Shown: positions 7,719 to 15,397 of the stretch, piece by piece | Layout of the letters: the number at the start of each line of letters is the position of its first letter | How positions within the stretch are numbered: position 1 is the stretch's first letter | DNA from: Burkholderiales bacterium | GTDB lineage: Bacteria; Pseudomonadota; Gammaproteobacteria; Burkholderiales; SG8-41 | Direction: 5' to 3' | Assembly (NCBI GenBank): GCA_036262035.1 | Contig: DATAJS010000013.1 | Coordinates: 124,001 to 188,000, forward strand | Length of the DNA stretch: 64,000 nucleotides | Made by a program: the position numbers and the translations under genes | Notes under the pieces: model-generated | The model's database searches: none | Seen by the model: only the letters and a program-made list of their open reading frames with translations | What the model was told of the DNA's origin: nothing

Positions 7719-8674
7719 CAGTCGCGGAAGCTGCGGCAGAGTTGGGCGATGTCGGCGTTGCCGCCCGAGATGACGACGCCGACCTTGAGACCTCGGGCGT
7801 CGACCTTGTTTTCGAGCAGCGCCGCGGCGCCAAGCGCGCCGGTGGGCTCGACGACGATCTTCAGGCGCTCCCAGAGGTACCACATCGTTCGCAGCAGCTC
7901 GTCGTCGTCGACGGTCAGCACGTCCGCGAGGTGGCTCATGATCAGCGGGAAGGTGATCGCGCCCGGGGCGGAGGTGCGCGCGCCATCGGCGATGGTATCC
8001 GGATTGTCCACGCGCTGGATGGTGCCCGACCTGAACGAGCGCTGCACGTCGTCGCCCGCGGCCGGCTCGACCGCGATCACGCGCGTCTCTCGATGGCGTC
8101 CGTGCGCCGCGATCGCGCAGCCCGACACGAGACCGCCGCCGCCGCACGGCACCAGCAGGAGATCGAGCGGCCCGACCTCGTCGACCAGCTCCAGCGCCGC
8201 GGTGCCCTGCCCGGCGACGATGTGCGGGTGGTCGAACGGCGGGACGAGGGTGACGCCGCGCTCGCGCTCGAGCCGGGACGCGATCGCTACACGGTCGTCT
8301 TTCGCCCGGTCGTAGAGCACGACCTCGGCGCCGTAGCCGCGCGTGGCGTCGATCTTCACCTGCGGGGCATCGGCGGGCATTACGATGATCGCCGGCACCC
8401 CGAGCAGGCGGCCGGCGAGCGCCACGGCCTGCGCGTGGTTGCCCGACGAATACGCCACCACCCCGCGCTTGCGCGCCGCGGCCGACAGGTGGAAGAGCGC
8501 GTTGTAGGCGCCGCGGAACTTGAACGCGCCGCCGCGCTGCAGGTTCTCGCACTTGAAGTAGACCCGGGCCCCGGTTCGCGCGTCCACGGTGCGTGAGGTC
8601 AGCACCGGCGTGCGGTGCGCGTTGCCCTGCAGCACGCTCGCCGCGACGACGACGTCGTCGAAGGTTACCGGCAT
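7718..8674 (-). CDS. threonine/serine dehydratase-like PLP enzyme
   Basis: 318-aa fold-type II PLP enzyme of the threonine dehydratase/serine racemase group. The PLP lysine lies in GGAFKFRGA, the substrate-carboxylate loop is SSGNHAQA and the phosphate-binding loop is PCGGGGLVSG. The C-terminal SGGN motif contacts the pyridine nitrogen. There is no ACT regulatory domain, so it resembles catabolic or racemase-type enzymes rather than biosynthetic IlvA. I prefer ATG 8674 (MPVTFDDVV), where family similarity begins, over ATG 8716. It likely deaminates L-threonine or L-serine; 3-hydroxyaspartate is an alternative substrate. Confidence 0.85.
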   Translation of the reverse strand: MPVTFDDVVVAASVLQGNAHRTPVLTSRTVDARTGARVYFKCENLQRGGAFKFRGAYNALFHLSAAARKRGVVAYSSGNHAQAVALAGRLLGVPAIIVMPADAPQVKIDATRGYGAEVVLYDRAKDDRVAIASRLERERGVTLVPPFDHPHIVAGQGTAALELVDEVGPLDLLLVPCGGGGLVSGCAIAAHGRHRETRVIAVEPAAGDDVQRSFRSGTIQRVDNPDTIADGARTSAPGAITFPLIMSHLADVLTVDDDELLRTMWYLWERLKIVVEPTGALGAAALLENKVDARGLKVGVVISGGNADIAQLCRSFRD

Positions 8675-8764
8675 CGATTCGTGACCCAAGTCCTCTCTCC
8701 CCTCAAGAACCGGCATCAGAATGCCGACATATACCTTGTGTCTAATTGCGGGTCAGGTGAGACC

Positions 8765-8962
8765 ATGACCAGACGCGAAGACCTTGAATCCGACGAAAGC
8801 CGTTACGGCGACGAGCTCCTGAGCACCGGCTGGAACCCCGTCCTCGACCTCCTCCAATGGTCGGTCGAGCGCACGCGCGGCATGACGCGCGACGAAGCCC
8901 CGGCGGCACGGAGCGACGCCGAAGCCGCAGCGTTCCTCAGCCGCATCTATACCTCCTTGTAG
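8765..8962 (+). CDS. hypothetical 65-aa acidic protein
   Basis: Small ORF of 65 residues starting at ATG 8765 with an AGGTGAG ribosome-binding site, divergent from the dehydratase. It is charged and acidic (TRREDLESDESRYGDELL, then GWNPVLDLL), with no signal peptide or membrane segment. Good initiation context and a free intergenic position support a real gene, but I do not recognise the family. Its TAG stop lies in the outer end of the palindromic repeat at 8959-9022. Confidence 0.5.
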   Translation: MTRREDLESDESRYGDELLSTGWNPVLDLLQWSVERTRGMTRDEAPAARSDAEAAAFLSRIYTSL

Positions 8963-9022
8963 CGCAGGCGCCCCCGCCTGCAGCAAAAACGGCCTTTCAT
9001 GCAGGCGAGGCGCCTGCGCTAC
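8959..9022. repeat. palindromic intergenic element with GTAG...CTAC ends
   Basis: The left arm (8959-8981) begins GTAGCGCAGGCGCC and the right arm (9001-9022) ends GGCGCCTGCGCTAC. The arms are complementary apart from one small mismatch/indel, around a 19-nt loop. The left end supplies the TAG of the 65-aa ORF and the right end supplies the TAG of the convergent molybdenum hydroxylase. The transcript would form a very stable hairpin that could act as a bidirectional terminator, although no U-tract follows. Confidence 0.8.
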
Positions 9023-11166
9023 ATCGCGGCGATCAGCCGCTCGCGCGTGAACGGCATGTCGCGCAACCGCACCTTCATCGCGTTGTAGACCGCGTTGCCG
9101 ATCGCCGCGGCGACCGGACCCTGCGTCCCCTCGCCCGCGCCCAGCGGCGGCAGCTCCGGCCGGTCGATGAGCTCCACGAAAACCTGCGGCACCTCCGGGA
9201 ACGTGAGTATCGGATAGTCGTCCCAGTTGCGGCTGGTGACCGTCTCGCGATCGTAGGTGATGCGCTCCTTGAGCGTCCAGCTCACGGTCTGCACGATGCC
9301 GCCCTCGATCTGGTTGATCGTCCCGTCGGCGCTGATCACCTGACCCACGTCCACCGCGCACCAGGCGCGTTTCACCTGCACTTCCTCGGCGACTGCCACC
9401 TCGACGATCACCGCGACGTAGCACCCGAGGTTCTTGTAGCGCGCGAACCCGATCCCCCGGCCGCGCTCGCCGTCGCCCTGTTCCTTGCTCTTCCAGCCCG
9501 CCATCTGCGCGACTTTCTCGATCACCGCCCGGCCACGGGCGTCCCTGAGATGGCGCAGCCTGAACTCGACCGGGTCAACGTCCGCGGCGACGCTGAGCTC
9601 GTCCATGAACGACTCGATCGCCAGCACGTTCGCGTGTGCGCCGAGCGAGCGCAAGGCCGACGTGCGGATCGGCGCGGTGCGCACCAGGTGGTTGGTCACG
9701 CGTAAGGCAGGGAAGTCGTAGAGCGGCACCGCGTTGCGGTGGCTGCCGCCCGCCGGGAGCGGCGGATTGCCGGGCCGCGCCGCCTTGACCGGCTTTTCGA
9801 GATGCCACGCACCGAGCAGGTTGACGCCGCCCTTGCCGCCGGGACGGGTGCTGTGGCCGTGGCTCCAGAGATCGAGCGTCCAGCTCGCGATGGTGCCGTC
9901 CGCGGTCAGCGCAGCCTCGGTGCGCACCACCATCGGCGAGCCGTACGGCTCCCAGCCGAACTCGTCCTCACGGCTCCATTGCACGCGGATCGGCCGATCG
10001 GGCACCGCGCGCGCGAACAGGATCGCGTCGCACGCGACGTCGTCGGCCGCGTTATGGCCGTAACAGCCGGCGCCTTCCATGTGCGCGATCTCGATCGTCG
10101 TCTCGTCGACGCCGAGCGCGCTCGCCAGGTCGGCGCGCAGCGGGAAGATCCCCTGGCTGTGCGTCCACAGCGTATAGCGGCCGCCGCTGTATTGCGCCAC
10201 CGCGCACGACGGCCCGAGCGATGCATGGGCCGTGTGCGGCCGCGAATACTCGGCCTTGAAAGTGCGGAAACCGTCACCCGCAACGGTTTCCGCGTTGAAG
10301 GTGCGCAGGCCGTCGCCGGTCACCGGTGCACCCACCTCCTTCACGACCTCGTCTTCGGTCTCCATCTCCAGCAGGTAGCGCGGATCGGTTCCAGGCAGCT
10401 TGCCGCCGCCTTCCCAATTCGCAATGCGCGCAAGCCGCCGCGCGGCGCGGATCGCCTGCTCTTCGCGCTCGGCGACGACGCCGAGGAACGCGCCGTCGCG
10501 CACCACCTCGACCACACCGGGCATCGCTACGACTTCGGCCGCATCGAGCGCGCCGAGCGTCATGCCGGGGCCGGCGGGCCGCACCACGCGCGCGTGCGCC
10601 ATCCCCGGCAGGTCGAGATCGTGCACGTAGACCGGCGCGCCGCGAACTTTGGCAGGCAGATCGATACGATCGATCGACTGCCCGATCAGCGCGTAGTCGG
10701 CGGCGCTCTTGGGCCGCGCTTCGCCGCTCGCGTTGCGTCGCAACAGCGATGCATCGGCGACCTCCCAATACGTAGTGCTGCCACCGGAGCGCGCGGTAAC
10801 GGTGCCGTCCTTCACGGTGAGCTGCTCGAGCGTGACGCCGAGGCGCTCGGCGGCGCGGCCGAGCAGGAGCTCACGCGCTTCGGCCGCGGCGAAGCGCAGC
10901 GCGATGCCGGACTCCTGGATCGAGCGGCTGCCCGACGTGATGCCTTCGTTCGGGGACAGCGTCGTCGCGGCGGGAACCAGCCTGATCCGCGCCGGATCGA
11001 CGTCGAGCTCCTCGGCGACGATCTGGATGAGCGCGGTCAGGATGCCCTGGCCGATCTCGACCTTGCCGGGCCGCACGGTGATCGTGCCGTCGGCATTGAT
11101 CGAAAGCCATTGGTCGAGCGCGGGATTGGTCTCGAGGCTTCCGGGAAGCTTGCGCCCTGGGCTCAT
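9019..11166 (-). CDS. xanthine dehydrogenase-family molybdopterin-binding subunit
   Basis: 715-aa large subunit of a molybdenum hydroxylase (aldehyde oxidase/isoquinoline 1-oxidoreductase type). It hydroxylates an aldehyde or N-heterocycle with water. Visible family features include the VEIGQGILTALIQIVAEEL segment, a middle aldehyde-oxidase hammerhead region and the C-terminal GEGTQGPVAAAIGNAVYNA stretch that carries the catalytic glutamate. It is paired with a 2Fe-2S subunit whose TGA overlaps its ATG (ATGA at 11166). No FAD subunit is adjacent, as in enzymes that pass electrons to cytochromes. Residues about 291-315 contain an unusual near-duplicate GDGLRTFNAE/GDGFRTFKAE encoded by a palindrome. 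Confidence 0.9.
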   Translation of the reverse strand: MSPGRKLPGSLETNPALDQWLSINADGTITVRPGKVEIGQGILTALIQIVAEELDVDPARIRLVPAATTLSPNEGITSGSRSIQESGIALRFAAAEARELLLGRAAERLGVTLEQLTVKDGTVTARSGGSTTYWEVADASLLRRNASGEARPKSAADYALIGQSIDRIDLPAKVRGAPVYVHDLDLPGMAHARVVRPAGPGMTLGALDAAEVVAMPGVVEVVRDGAFLGVVAEREEQAIRAARRLARIANWEGGGKLPGTDPRYLLEMETEDEVVKEVGAPVTGDGLRTFNAETVAGDGFRTFKAEYSRPHTAHASLGPSCAVAQYSGGRYTLWTHSQGIFPLRADLASALGVDETTIEIAHMEGAGCYGHNAADDVACDAILFARAVPDRPIRVQWSREDEFGWEPYGSPMVVRTEAALTADGTIASWTLDLWSHGHSTRPGGKGGVNLLGAWHLEKPVKAARPGNPPLPAGGSHRNAVPLYDFPALRVTNHLVRTAPIRTSALRSLGAHANVLAIESFMDELSVAADVDPVEFRLRHLRDARGRAVIEKVAQMAGWKSKEQGDGERGRGIGFARYKNLGCYVAVIVEVAVAEEVQVKRAWCAVDVGQVISADGTINQIEGGIVQTVSWTLKERITYDRETVTSRNWDDYPILTFPEVPQVFVELIDRPELPPLGAGEGTQGPVAAAIGNAVYNAMKVRLRDMPFTRERLIAAM
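10255..10320. repeat. in-frame palindrome and short duplication inside the molybdopterin subunit
   Basis: GCGGAAACCGT (10264-10274) and ACGGTTTCCGC (10283-10293) are perfect 11-bp inverted arms within the coding sequence. The stretch also encodes two near-identical decapeptides, GDGFRTFKAE and GDGLRTFNAE, in tandem. Comparable family members appear to lack the extra copy here, but that is from memory. It looks like a local duplication or a small palindromic insertion that kept frame. Confidence 0.6.
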
Positions 11167-11624
11167 GGCGTCTCCCCGGCGGCGGTGCGGATCGCGGACA
11201 GGATGCGCGTGTGCGTGCCGCAGCGGCAGAGATTGCCTTTGAGCGCTTCGCGGATCTCGTCGTCGGTCGCCTGCGGCCGCGCGTCGAGCAGCGCCTTGGC
11301 GCTCATGATGACGCCCGACAGGCAATAGCCGCACTGTCCCGCCTGGTGCCGGATGAAGGCGCGCTGCAGCGGGTGCGGGTCCGCGGCAGTGCCGATGCCT
11401 TCGATCGTCGTGATCGACTTGCCCGCCACGGCGCTCACCGGCACGTCGCACGACTGCACCGCGTCGCCGTCGACGATCACGGTGCACGCGCCGCACTGGC
11501 CGAGGCCGCAGCCGAAGCGGGCGCCCTTCAGCTTGAGGTCGTTGCGCAAGACGTACAGGAGCGGCGTCTCGGGGTCCGCGGCGACCTCGTGCTTCGTCCC
11601 GTTCACGTTCAGAACCAGCGACAT
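11163..11624 (-). CDS. (2Fe-2S)-binding subunit of molybdenum hydroxylase
   Basis: 153-aa iron-sulfur subunit. The N-terminal plant-ferredoxin-like [2Fe-2S] site is CGLGQCGACT with a later C (VQSCDVPVSA). The C-terminal helical [2Fe-2S] site uses CGYCLSG and CRCGTH. It transfers electrons from the molybdenum centre of the partner subunit. Start ATG 11624 (MSLVLNVNG) follows GGAGGCAGGA and gives the standard family length; the longer start at 11651 is less likely. The operon order is small subunit then large subunit, with a 4-nt overlap. Confidence 0.93.
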   Translation of the reverse strand: MSLVLNVNGTKHEVAADPETPLLYVLRNDLKLKGARFGCGLGQCGACTVIVDGDAVQSCDVPVSAVAGKSITTIEGIGTAADPHPLQRAFIRHQAGQCGYCLSGVIMSAKALLDARPQATDDEIREALKGNLCRCGTHTRILSAIRTAAGETP

Positions 11625-11786
11625 TCCTGCCTCCTCATCACGCTGCGGCATGGCCGCTGCGCGGTTTCACGTTCTGGAAAAAAACGTGCCGTATGCTCAC
11701 GCGGCAACGCGTGCCGGCACTTCTCGTTTTTTGTTTTCTTTGGGTCTATACTGGCCCCGTCAAAGTCGGTATGGAGGAACCATCCC

Positions 11787-11996
11787 ATGATGCATACCAC
11801 CGACGGCGAAGTGCTCCGGCAGCGTATCGACCAGCTGCACCTCGAGCACCGAGACCTCGATGACGTCATATCCCGCCTCTCGCAAAGCGCCGTCCAGGAT
11901 CAACTGCAGCTGCAACGCCTCAAGAAGCGCAAGCTTCATCTGAAAGACCAGATCGCTCAGCTAGAACGTCAGCTCACGCCGGACATACCGGCCTGA
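11787..11996 (+). CDS. YdcH family (DUF465) small coiled-coil protein
   Basis: 69-aa protein predicted to form a helical hairpin, with the DUF465 pattern LHLEHRDLDDVISRL then LKKRKLHLKDQIAQLE. ATG 11787 has a GGAGGA site 8 nt upstream. A TATACT -10-like hexamer lies at 11747-11752. YdcH-type proteins are widespread and short, and their role is uncertain. It stands alone between the divergent molybdenum hydroxylase operon and the convergent dsbB operon. Confidence 0.85.
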   Translation: MMHTTDGEVLRQRIDQLHLEHRDLDDVISRLSQSAVQDQLQLQRLKKRKLHLKDQIAQLERQLTPDIPA

Positions 11997-12064
11997 CGCC
12001 AGGCGCGTCACGCTGCCGCGGTCCTCGCGTGCAGCGTGCGCGTTATTGCAGCATTTCACCCGCA

Positions 12065-12559
12065 TTACGCTCTGCGCGGTCGCGCGCGTACCGCGATCAC
12101 GATCGCGAATACGCCGAGCACCACGAACCACACCAGCGACCATCCCGCGATCGTCAGTCCGAGGAAGCGCCATCCGGCTTCCGCGCATTCGCCCGATCCC
12201 GCCAGTATTTTCTGTAAAGCCTGCGACAGCGGAAAGCGGTCCAGCATGTACTCGAGCCCGGGGCCGCACGCGGGCACCTTGTCTTTCGGCAGCATCTGCA
12301 GCCATACCTGCCGTCCCGCGATCGCGCCGCCGATGGTTGCCGCGATCGCCGCGAGCGTGCTGTAGACGATCGCACCGCGCCGCGCAGGACCGTGCAGCGC
12401 GCCGACGAGAAACACCGCCCCCATCGCGATGAATGCGATGCGCTGAAGGATGCACAGCGGACACGGATCTTCGCCCTGCACGTGCTGGAGATAGAGCGCG
12501 AAGCCGATCAGTCCGGCGCACACCAGGAAACCGACGAGATAACCGATACGAGGCGTCAT
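12065..12559 (-). CDS. dsbB: disulfide bond formation protein B
   Basis: 164-aa inner-membrane protein with four hydrophobic segments. The quinone-coupled CPLC pair (Cys33, Cys36) follows the first helix, and a second periplasmic cysteine pair is at Cys98 (VPACGPG) and Cys125 (GSGECAE). DsbB reoxidises periplasmic DsbA and passes electrons to ubiquinone. ATG 12559 overlaps the upstream TGA (ATGA). It is the last gene of a three-gene overlapping operon with two poorly characterised envelope proteins. Confidence 0.92.
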   Translation of the reverse strand: MTPRIGYLVGFLVCAGLIGFALYLQHVQGEDPCPLCILQRIAFIAMGAVFLVGALHGPARRGAIVYSTLAAIAATIGGAIAGRQVWLQMLPKDKVPACGPGLEYMLDRFPLSQALQKILAGSGECAEAGWRFLGLTIAGWSLVWFVVLGVFAIVIAVRARPRRA

Positions 12560-13047
12560 ACGTAAGCGAGCAGCCGTCCGCACGCGATGACGCTGAACCA
12601 CAGCGCGAGGGACAACCCCGCGTGCGCCCGCGCGCCGGCCGGCGGCGCCGCGTCGTAATCCCACGCCTGCACCGAACGATAGGCGCCCAGGTGAAACAGC
12701 GCCGCATTGATCGCGGCGCAAAGGATGAGCAGCAGCTTCAATTGAAATGCGCGGTTGGTGACGAAATCGAAGGCGTGGGCGGTGAACATCAGGAGACCGG
12801 TCGGCACGATGAGCACCAGAGCGCCGGCGCTCCACGGTACGGTGTGGCGCGTGAGCGCGCGCACCGACAGCGAGCGTCCGATGCCGAGCAGCCGCAGATC
12901 GAGAACCGTAATCGATCCCACGAGCACGACGAAGCCCGCGATGTGCGCGATCTCGACCGCCGGGTAAAGCCACAGCTCCTGCCGCATCGCCACCGCGAGC
13001 GGCAGCGCCTCCAGCGTCGCGAGCGGACCGCCGGCCGCGGCCTGCAT
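12556..13047 (-). CDS. DUF6644-like integral membrane protein
   Basis: 163-aa membrane protein with about four transmembrane segments (IAHIAGFVVLVGSITVLDL, then SAGALVLIVPTGLLMF and later helices). It resembles DUF6644-type proteins that often sit beside DUF6152 genes. The histidine in the first helix (EIAHIAG) and those in ALTRHTVPW and LFHLGAY could ligate haem, but this is not proven. ATG 13047 overlaps the upstream TGA and its own TGA overlaps dsbB, so the three genes are translationally coupled. Confidence 0.72.
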   Translation of the reverse strand: MQAAAGGPLATLEALPLAVAMRQELWLYPAVEIAHIAGFVVLVGSITVLDLRLLGIGRSLSVRALTRHTVPWSAGALVLIVPTGLLMFTAHAFDFVTNRAFQLKLLLILCAAINAALFHLGAYRSVQAWDYDAAPPAGARAHAGLSLALWFSVIACGRLLAYV

Positions 13048-13400
13048 CAGCGCAGCTCGACCGTCTTGCCGCCGACCGTGATGCGCTCGGCGCGCATTTC
13101 CTCGGGCTTGCTGCGGTTGGGATAACCGACCACGTCGGCTTTGGTCCCGGGCTTGAGCTCCGCGGCGGAGAGGCCTCGCGCGGACATGCGCGAAGGCGGC
13201 GCGAGCACGACGTGCCACGTCTTGCCGGGCGTCTCCAGCCGCACGTGACCGTGCGGATGCTCGTAGCCGGCTTCCTTGATGACGCCGGACAGCTTCAGCG
13301 TGTTCCCGCTGTCATACTCGCTCCAGCCGTGGTGCGCGTGCGCCAGCGCGGCGAGGCCGAGCGCGAGCAGCGGAACGAAAGTCGCAGTGACGATCTTCAT
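13047..13400 (-). CDS. DUF6152 family secreted protein
   Basis: 117-aa protein. The N-terminal signal peptide (MKIVTATFVPLLALGLAALAHA) is followed immediately by HHGWSEYD, the DUF6152 hallmark. A small beta-rich domain with HPHGHVRLE and PGTKADVVGYP follows. It is probably a periplasmic beta-barrel-like protein; the function is unknown, and the His-rich start hints at metal binding. ATG 13400 was chosen because the signal peptide begins there. It is the first gene of the DUF6152/DUF6644-like/dsbB operon. Confidence 0.82.
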   Translation of the reverse strand: MKIVTATFVPLLALGLAALAHAHHGWSEYDSGNTLKLSGVIKEAGYEHPHGHVRLETPGKTWHVVLAPPSRMSARGLSAAELKPGTKADVVGYPNRSKPEEMRAERITVGGKTVELR

Positions 13401-13457
13401 GGGAAAGTCCGTGGAAAGAACTGCGGCAAAAAACAGCAAAGGCTATTCTACTGCGCC

Positions 13458-13880
13458 ATGATCAGGATCAACCACGACATCGCGCTAGACGATTCGGAGA
13501 TCGAAGAGCGCTTCGTGCGCTCGTCGGGCCCCGGCGGGCAGAACGTCAACAAGGTATCGACCGCGGTGCAGCTGCGCTTCGATGCCGCGGGATCAAAGTC
13601 GCTGCCGGAGCGCGTGCGCGCGAAGGTGCTGCGGCTGGCGGGCGCGCGTGCGACCAGCGAGGGCGTCATCGTCATCACCGCCGAGCGCCATCGCTCGCAG
13701 AGCCGCAATCGCGCCGACGCGGTGCAGCGGCTGGTCGAGCTCATCGCCGAAGCCGCGCGGCCGGTGAAGATACGGCGCGCGACCAAGCCGACGCGCGCGG
13801 CGAAAAAACGCCGCCTGGACGAGAAGAAAAAGCGCGGGGATACGAAAGCCGCCCGCCGCTCCCGACCTGGCCTGGATTGA
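13458..13880 (+). CDS. arfB: alternative ribosome-rescue factor / peptidyl-tRNA hydrolase ArfB (YaeJ)
   Basis: 140-aa release-factor-like protein. The catalytic GGQ is at residues 26-28 in SSGPGGQNVNKV, which lies in the peptidyl-transferase centre and hydrolyses peptidyl-tRNA on stalled ribosomes. There is no stop-codon recognition domain. The basic C-terminal tail (RAAKKRRLDEKKKR) that enters the mRNA channel is present. ATG 13458 fits the family N-terminus. It is divergent from DUF6152 with a 57-bp gap. Confidence 0.92.
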   Translation: MIRINHDIALDDSEIEERFVRSSGPGGQNVNKVSTAVQLRFDAAGSKSLPERVRAKVLRLAGARATSEGVIVITAERHRSQSRNRADAVQRLVELIAEAARPVKIRRATKPTRAAKKRRLDEKKKRGDTKAARRSRPGLD

Positions 13881-13890
13881 AGTTTGTAAG

Positions 13891-13920
13891 CAAGGAGGGA
13901 AACCTTGGTTTCCCTCCTTG
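13891..13920. repeat. perfect 14-bp-arm palindrome, GGAGGGAAACC family, copy 1
   Basis: CAAGGAGGGAAACC (13891-13904) and GGTTTCCCTCCTTG (13907-13920) are perfect arms separated by TT. It sits between the convergent arfB and diheme cytochrome genes. A second copy with the same core is at 59258-59287 after dnaJ. Both are followed by a GAGCGCGAGCG-rich stretch. The transcribed hairpin may terminate on both strands. Confidence 0.8.
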
Positions 13921-13957
13921 GCGTAACCGGCGAGCGCGAGCGCAGCGAGCCTGCGGC

Positions 13958-14884
13958 TTACTTCTTCTCTTTCGGTTCCTCCGGGAGCTCAGGAACGGTG
14001 CGCAGGTAAGCGACCATCGCATCGAGATCCGCGGGCGTGAGCTTGCTCGTGGTGTTGCGTATCACTTCCGCCATCGCTTCGGCGGGCACGTCGCCGTCGG
14101 AGTACATCCCGTTCACCAGGAAATCCTTGATCTCCTGGTCGCTCCATTTTTTGAGCCGCGTCGGCGTGAGGTTCGGGATGTTCTTGCCTTCGGGGCCTTT
14201 GCCGCCGGCGAGGAAGCGGCTGGCTTTGGTGCCGCCGAGGAAGTTGCGCGGCGTATGGCACTCGCCGCAGTGGCCGAGCGCGGTGACGAGGTAGCGGCCG
14301 CGCTGCCGGACGGCATCGAGCCTGGGGTCGGCCGCCGCCGGACCCGATTTGAAGAACAGCCACTTCCACGGCGTGACGAGGAAGCGGTAGCCGTACGGGA
14401 AGCCGAGGTCGTGCGCCCGGTTCGCGCGCGGGCTCGGCGGCAGCGACCGCAGGTACGCCCACAGGTCGCGCACGTCGGCGTCGGACACTTGCGTGAACGA
14501 CGGATACGGAAATGCCGGAAAGTAGTTCGCGCCGTCCGGACGCTCGCCGTGACGCAGCGCCTTCTCGAAGTTCGCTTCGGTCCAGTTGCCGATTCCGGCT
14601 TTCCGATCGGGCGTGATGTTCGGACCGTAGAACGTGCCGAACGGCGTCTTCAGCGCGCGGCCGCCGGCGAACGGCGTCGCGTCCTTCTTCTCTTCGGTGT
14701 GGCAACCGAGGCAGCCCGCGGCTTTCGCGAGGTACTCGCCGCGTTTGGCGTCGCCCGCGGGCGTGGTCGATGCGCCGCCTTGCGCGCGAGCCGGGCCGAC
14801 GAGCACGAGTGCGATGATTGCGGCGGCCGCGGCGCGCGCGGCGAGATCGGAAATCAGCGCCTCTCGCGGAAATCGTCGTGGCAT
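13958..14884 (-). CDS. diheme c-type cytochrome
   Basis: 308-aa exported cytochrome c with two CxxCH haem sites: CLGCH near residue 60 in the first domain and CGECH near residue 200 in the second. A long Sec-type signal (MPRRFPREALISDLAARAAA... to PARAQ) precedes the mature protein. The FPYGYRFLVTPWKWLFF segment and the GKNIPNLTPT motif are typical of diheme cytochromes acting as dehydrogenase partners. ATG 14884 overlaps the end of the upstream cytochrome gene by 31 bp. It could receive periplasmic electrons from an alcohol, sulfur or other dehydrogenase; the donor is not encoded nearby. Confidence 0.85.
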   Translation of the reverse strand: MPRRFPREALISDLAARAAAAAIIALVLVGPARAQGGASTTPAGDAKRGEYLAKAAGCLGCHTEEKKDATPFAGGRALKTPFGTFYGPNITPDRKAGIGNWTEANFEKALRHGERPDGANYFPAFPYPSFTQVSDADVRDLWAYLRSLPPSPRANRAHDLGFPYGYRFLVTPWKWLFFKSGPAAADPRLDAVRQRGRYLVTALGHCGECHTPRNFLGGTKASRFLAGGKGPEGKNIPNLTPTRLKKWSDQEIKDFLVNGMYSDGDVPAEAMAEVIRNTTSKLTPADLDAMVAYLRTVPELPEEPKEKK

Positions 14885-15312
14885 GCCGAGCACGCCTTGT
14901 CGACGGCCGCGATCTGCGATTTCACGCTCGCTTCGTCGCCGCTCCTGGAAACCTGGGCGAGCTTGCTCGTTTCGGACTCGAAGCGCTCGTAGGCCTGCTT
15001 GAACTTCGCGCTGTCGCTGAACACCGCCGGCAGCGCGCGGCTCTTCTCGCCCTTGGTGTTGTCGGTGAAGCCGTCCCACGGCATCTTGGACAGCGCGTCG
15101 AGGTAGGCGGCGTTGCGCACGACCACCTGCTGGTTGTACGGGATCTTGCCTTGCGCCATCAGATTCAGCGGACCGAAATACTTGCCCTGGAGGACCATCG
15201 CGGACTGGCGCTGTTTGACGAGCGTATCGGGCTTCGCCTGGCCGAACGCCGGCAGCGTCACGGCGGTCCCGGCGACGGCCGCGAAGACGAGGGTTGTGAG
15301 TCTTTTATTCAT
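14854..15312 (-). CDS. cytochrome c' family protein
   Basis: 152-aa periplasmic protein with a signal peptide (MNKRLTTLVFAAVAGTAVTLPAFG) and a single C-terminal haem motif, CSACHDDF, the arrangement of cytochrome c' four-helix proteins. These bind NO or CO or act in electron transfer. ATG 15312 follows AGGAGC. The gene is upstream of, and overlaps, the diheme cytochrome, so the two are co-transcribed. Confidence 0.87.
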   Translation of the reverse strand: MNKRLTTLVFAAVAGTAVTLPAFGQAKPDTLVKQRQSAMVLQGKYFGPLNLMAQGKIPYNQQVVVRNAAYLDALSKMPWDGFTDNTKGEKSRALPAVFSDSAKFKQAYERFESETSKLAQVSRSGDEASVKSQIAAVDKACSACHDDFRERR

Positions 15313-15397
15313 CGGTGCTCCTGGCGATTGGTTGGCTCGAAAACGGCGGCGCCGCACAGCCTATAACAATACGCGGGACCCGGCTATTCCCTGCCCG

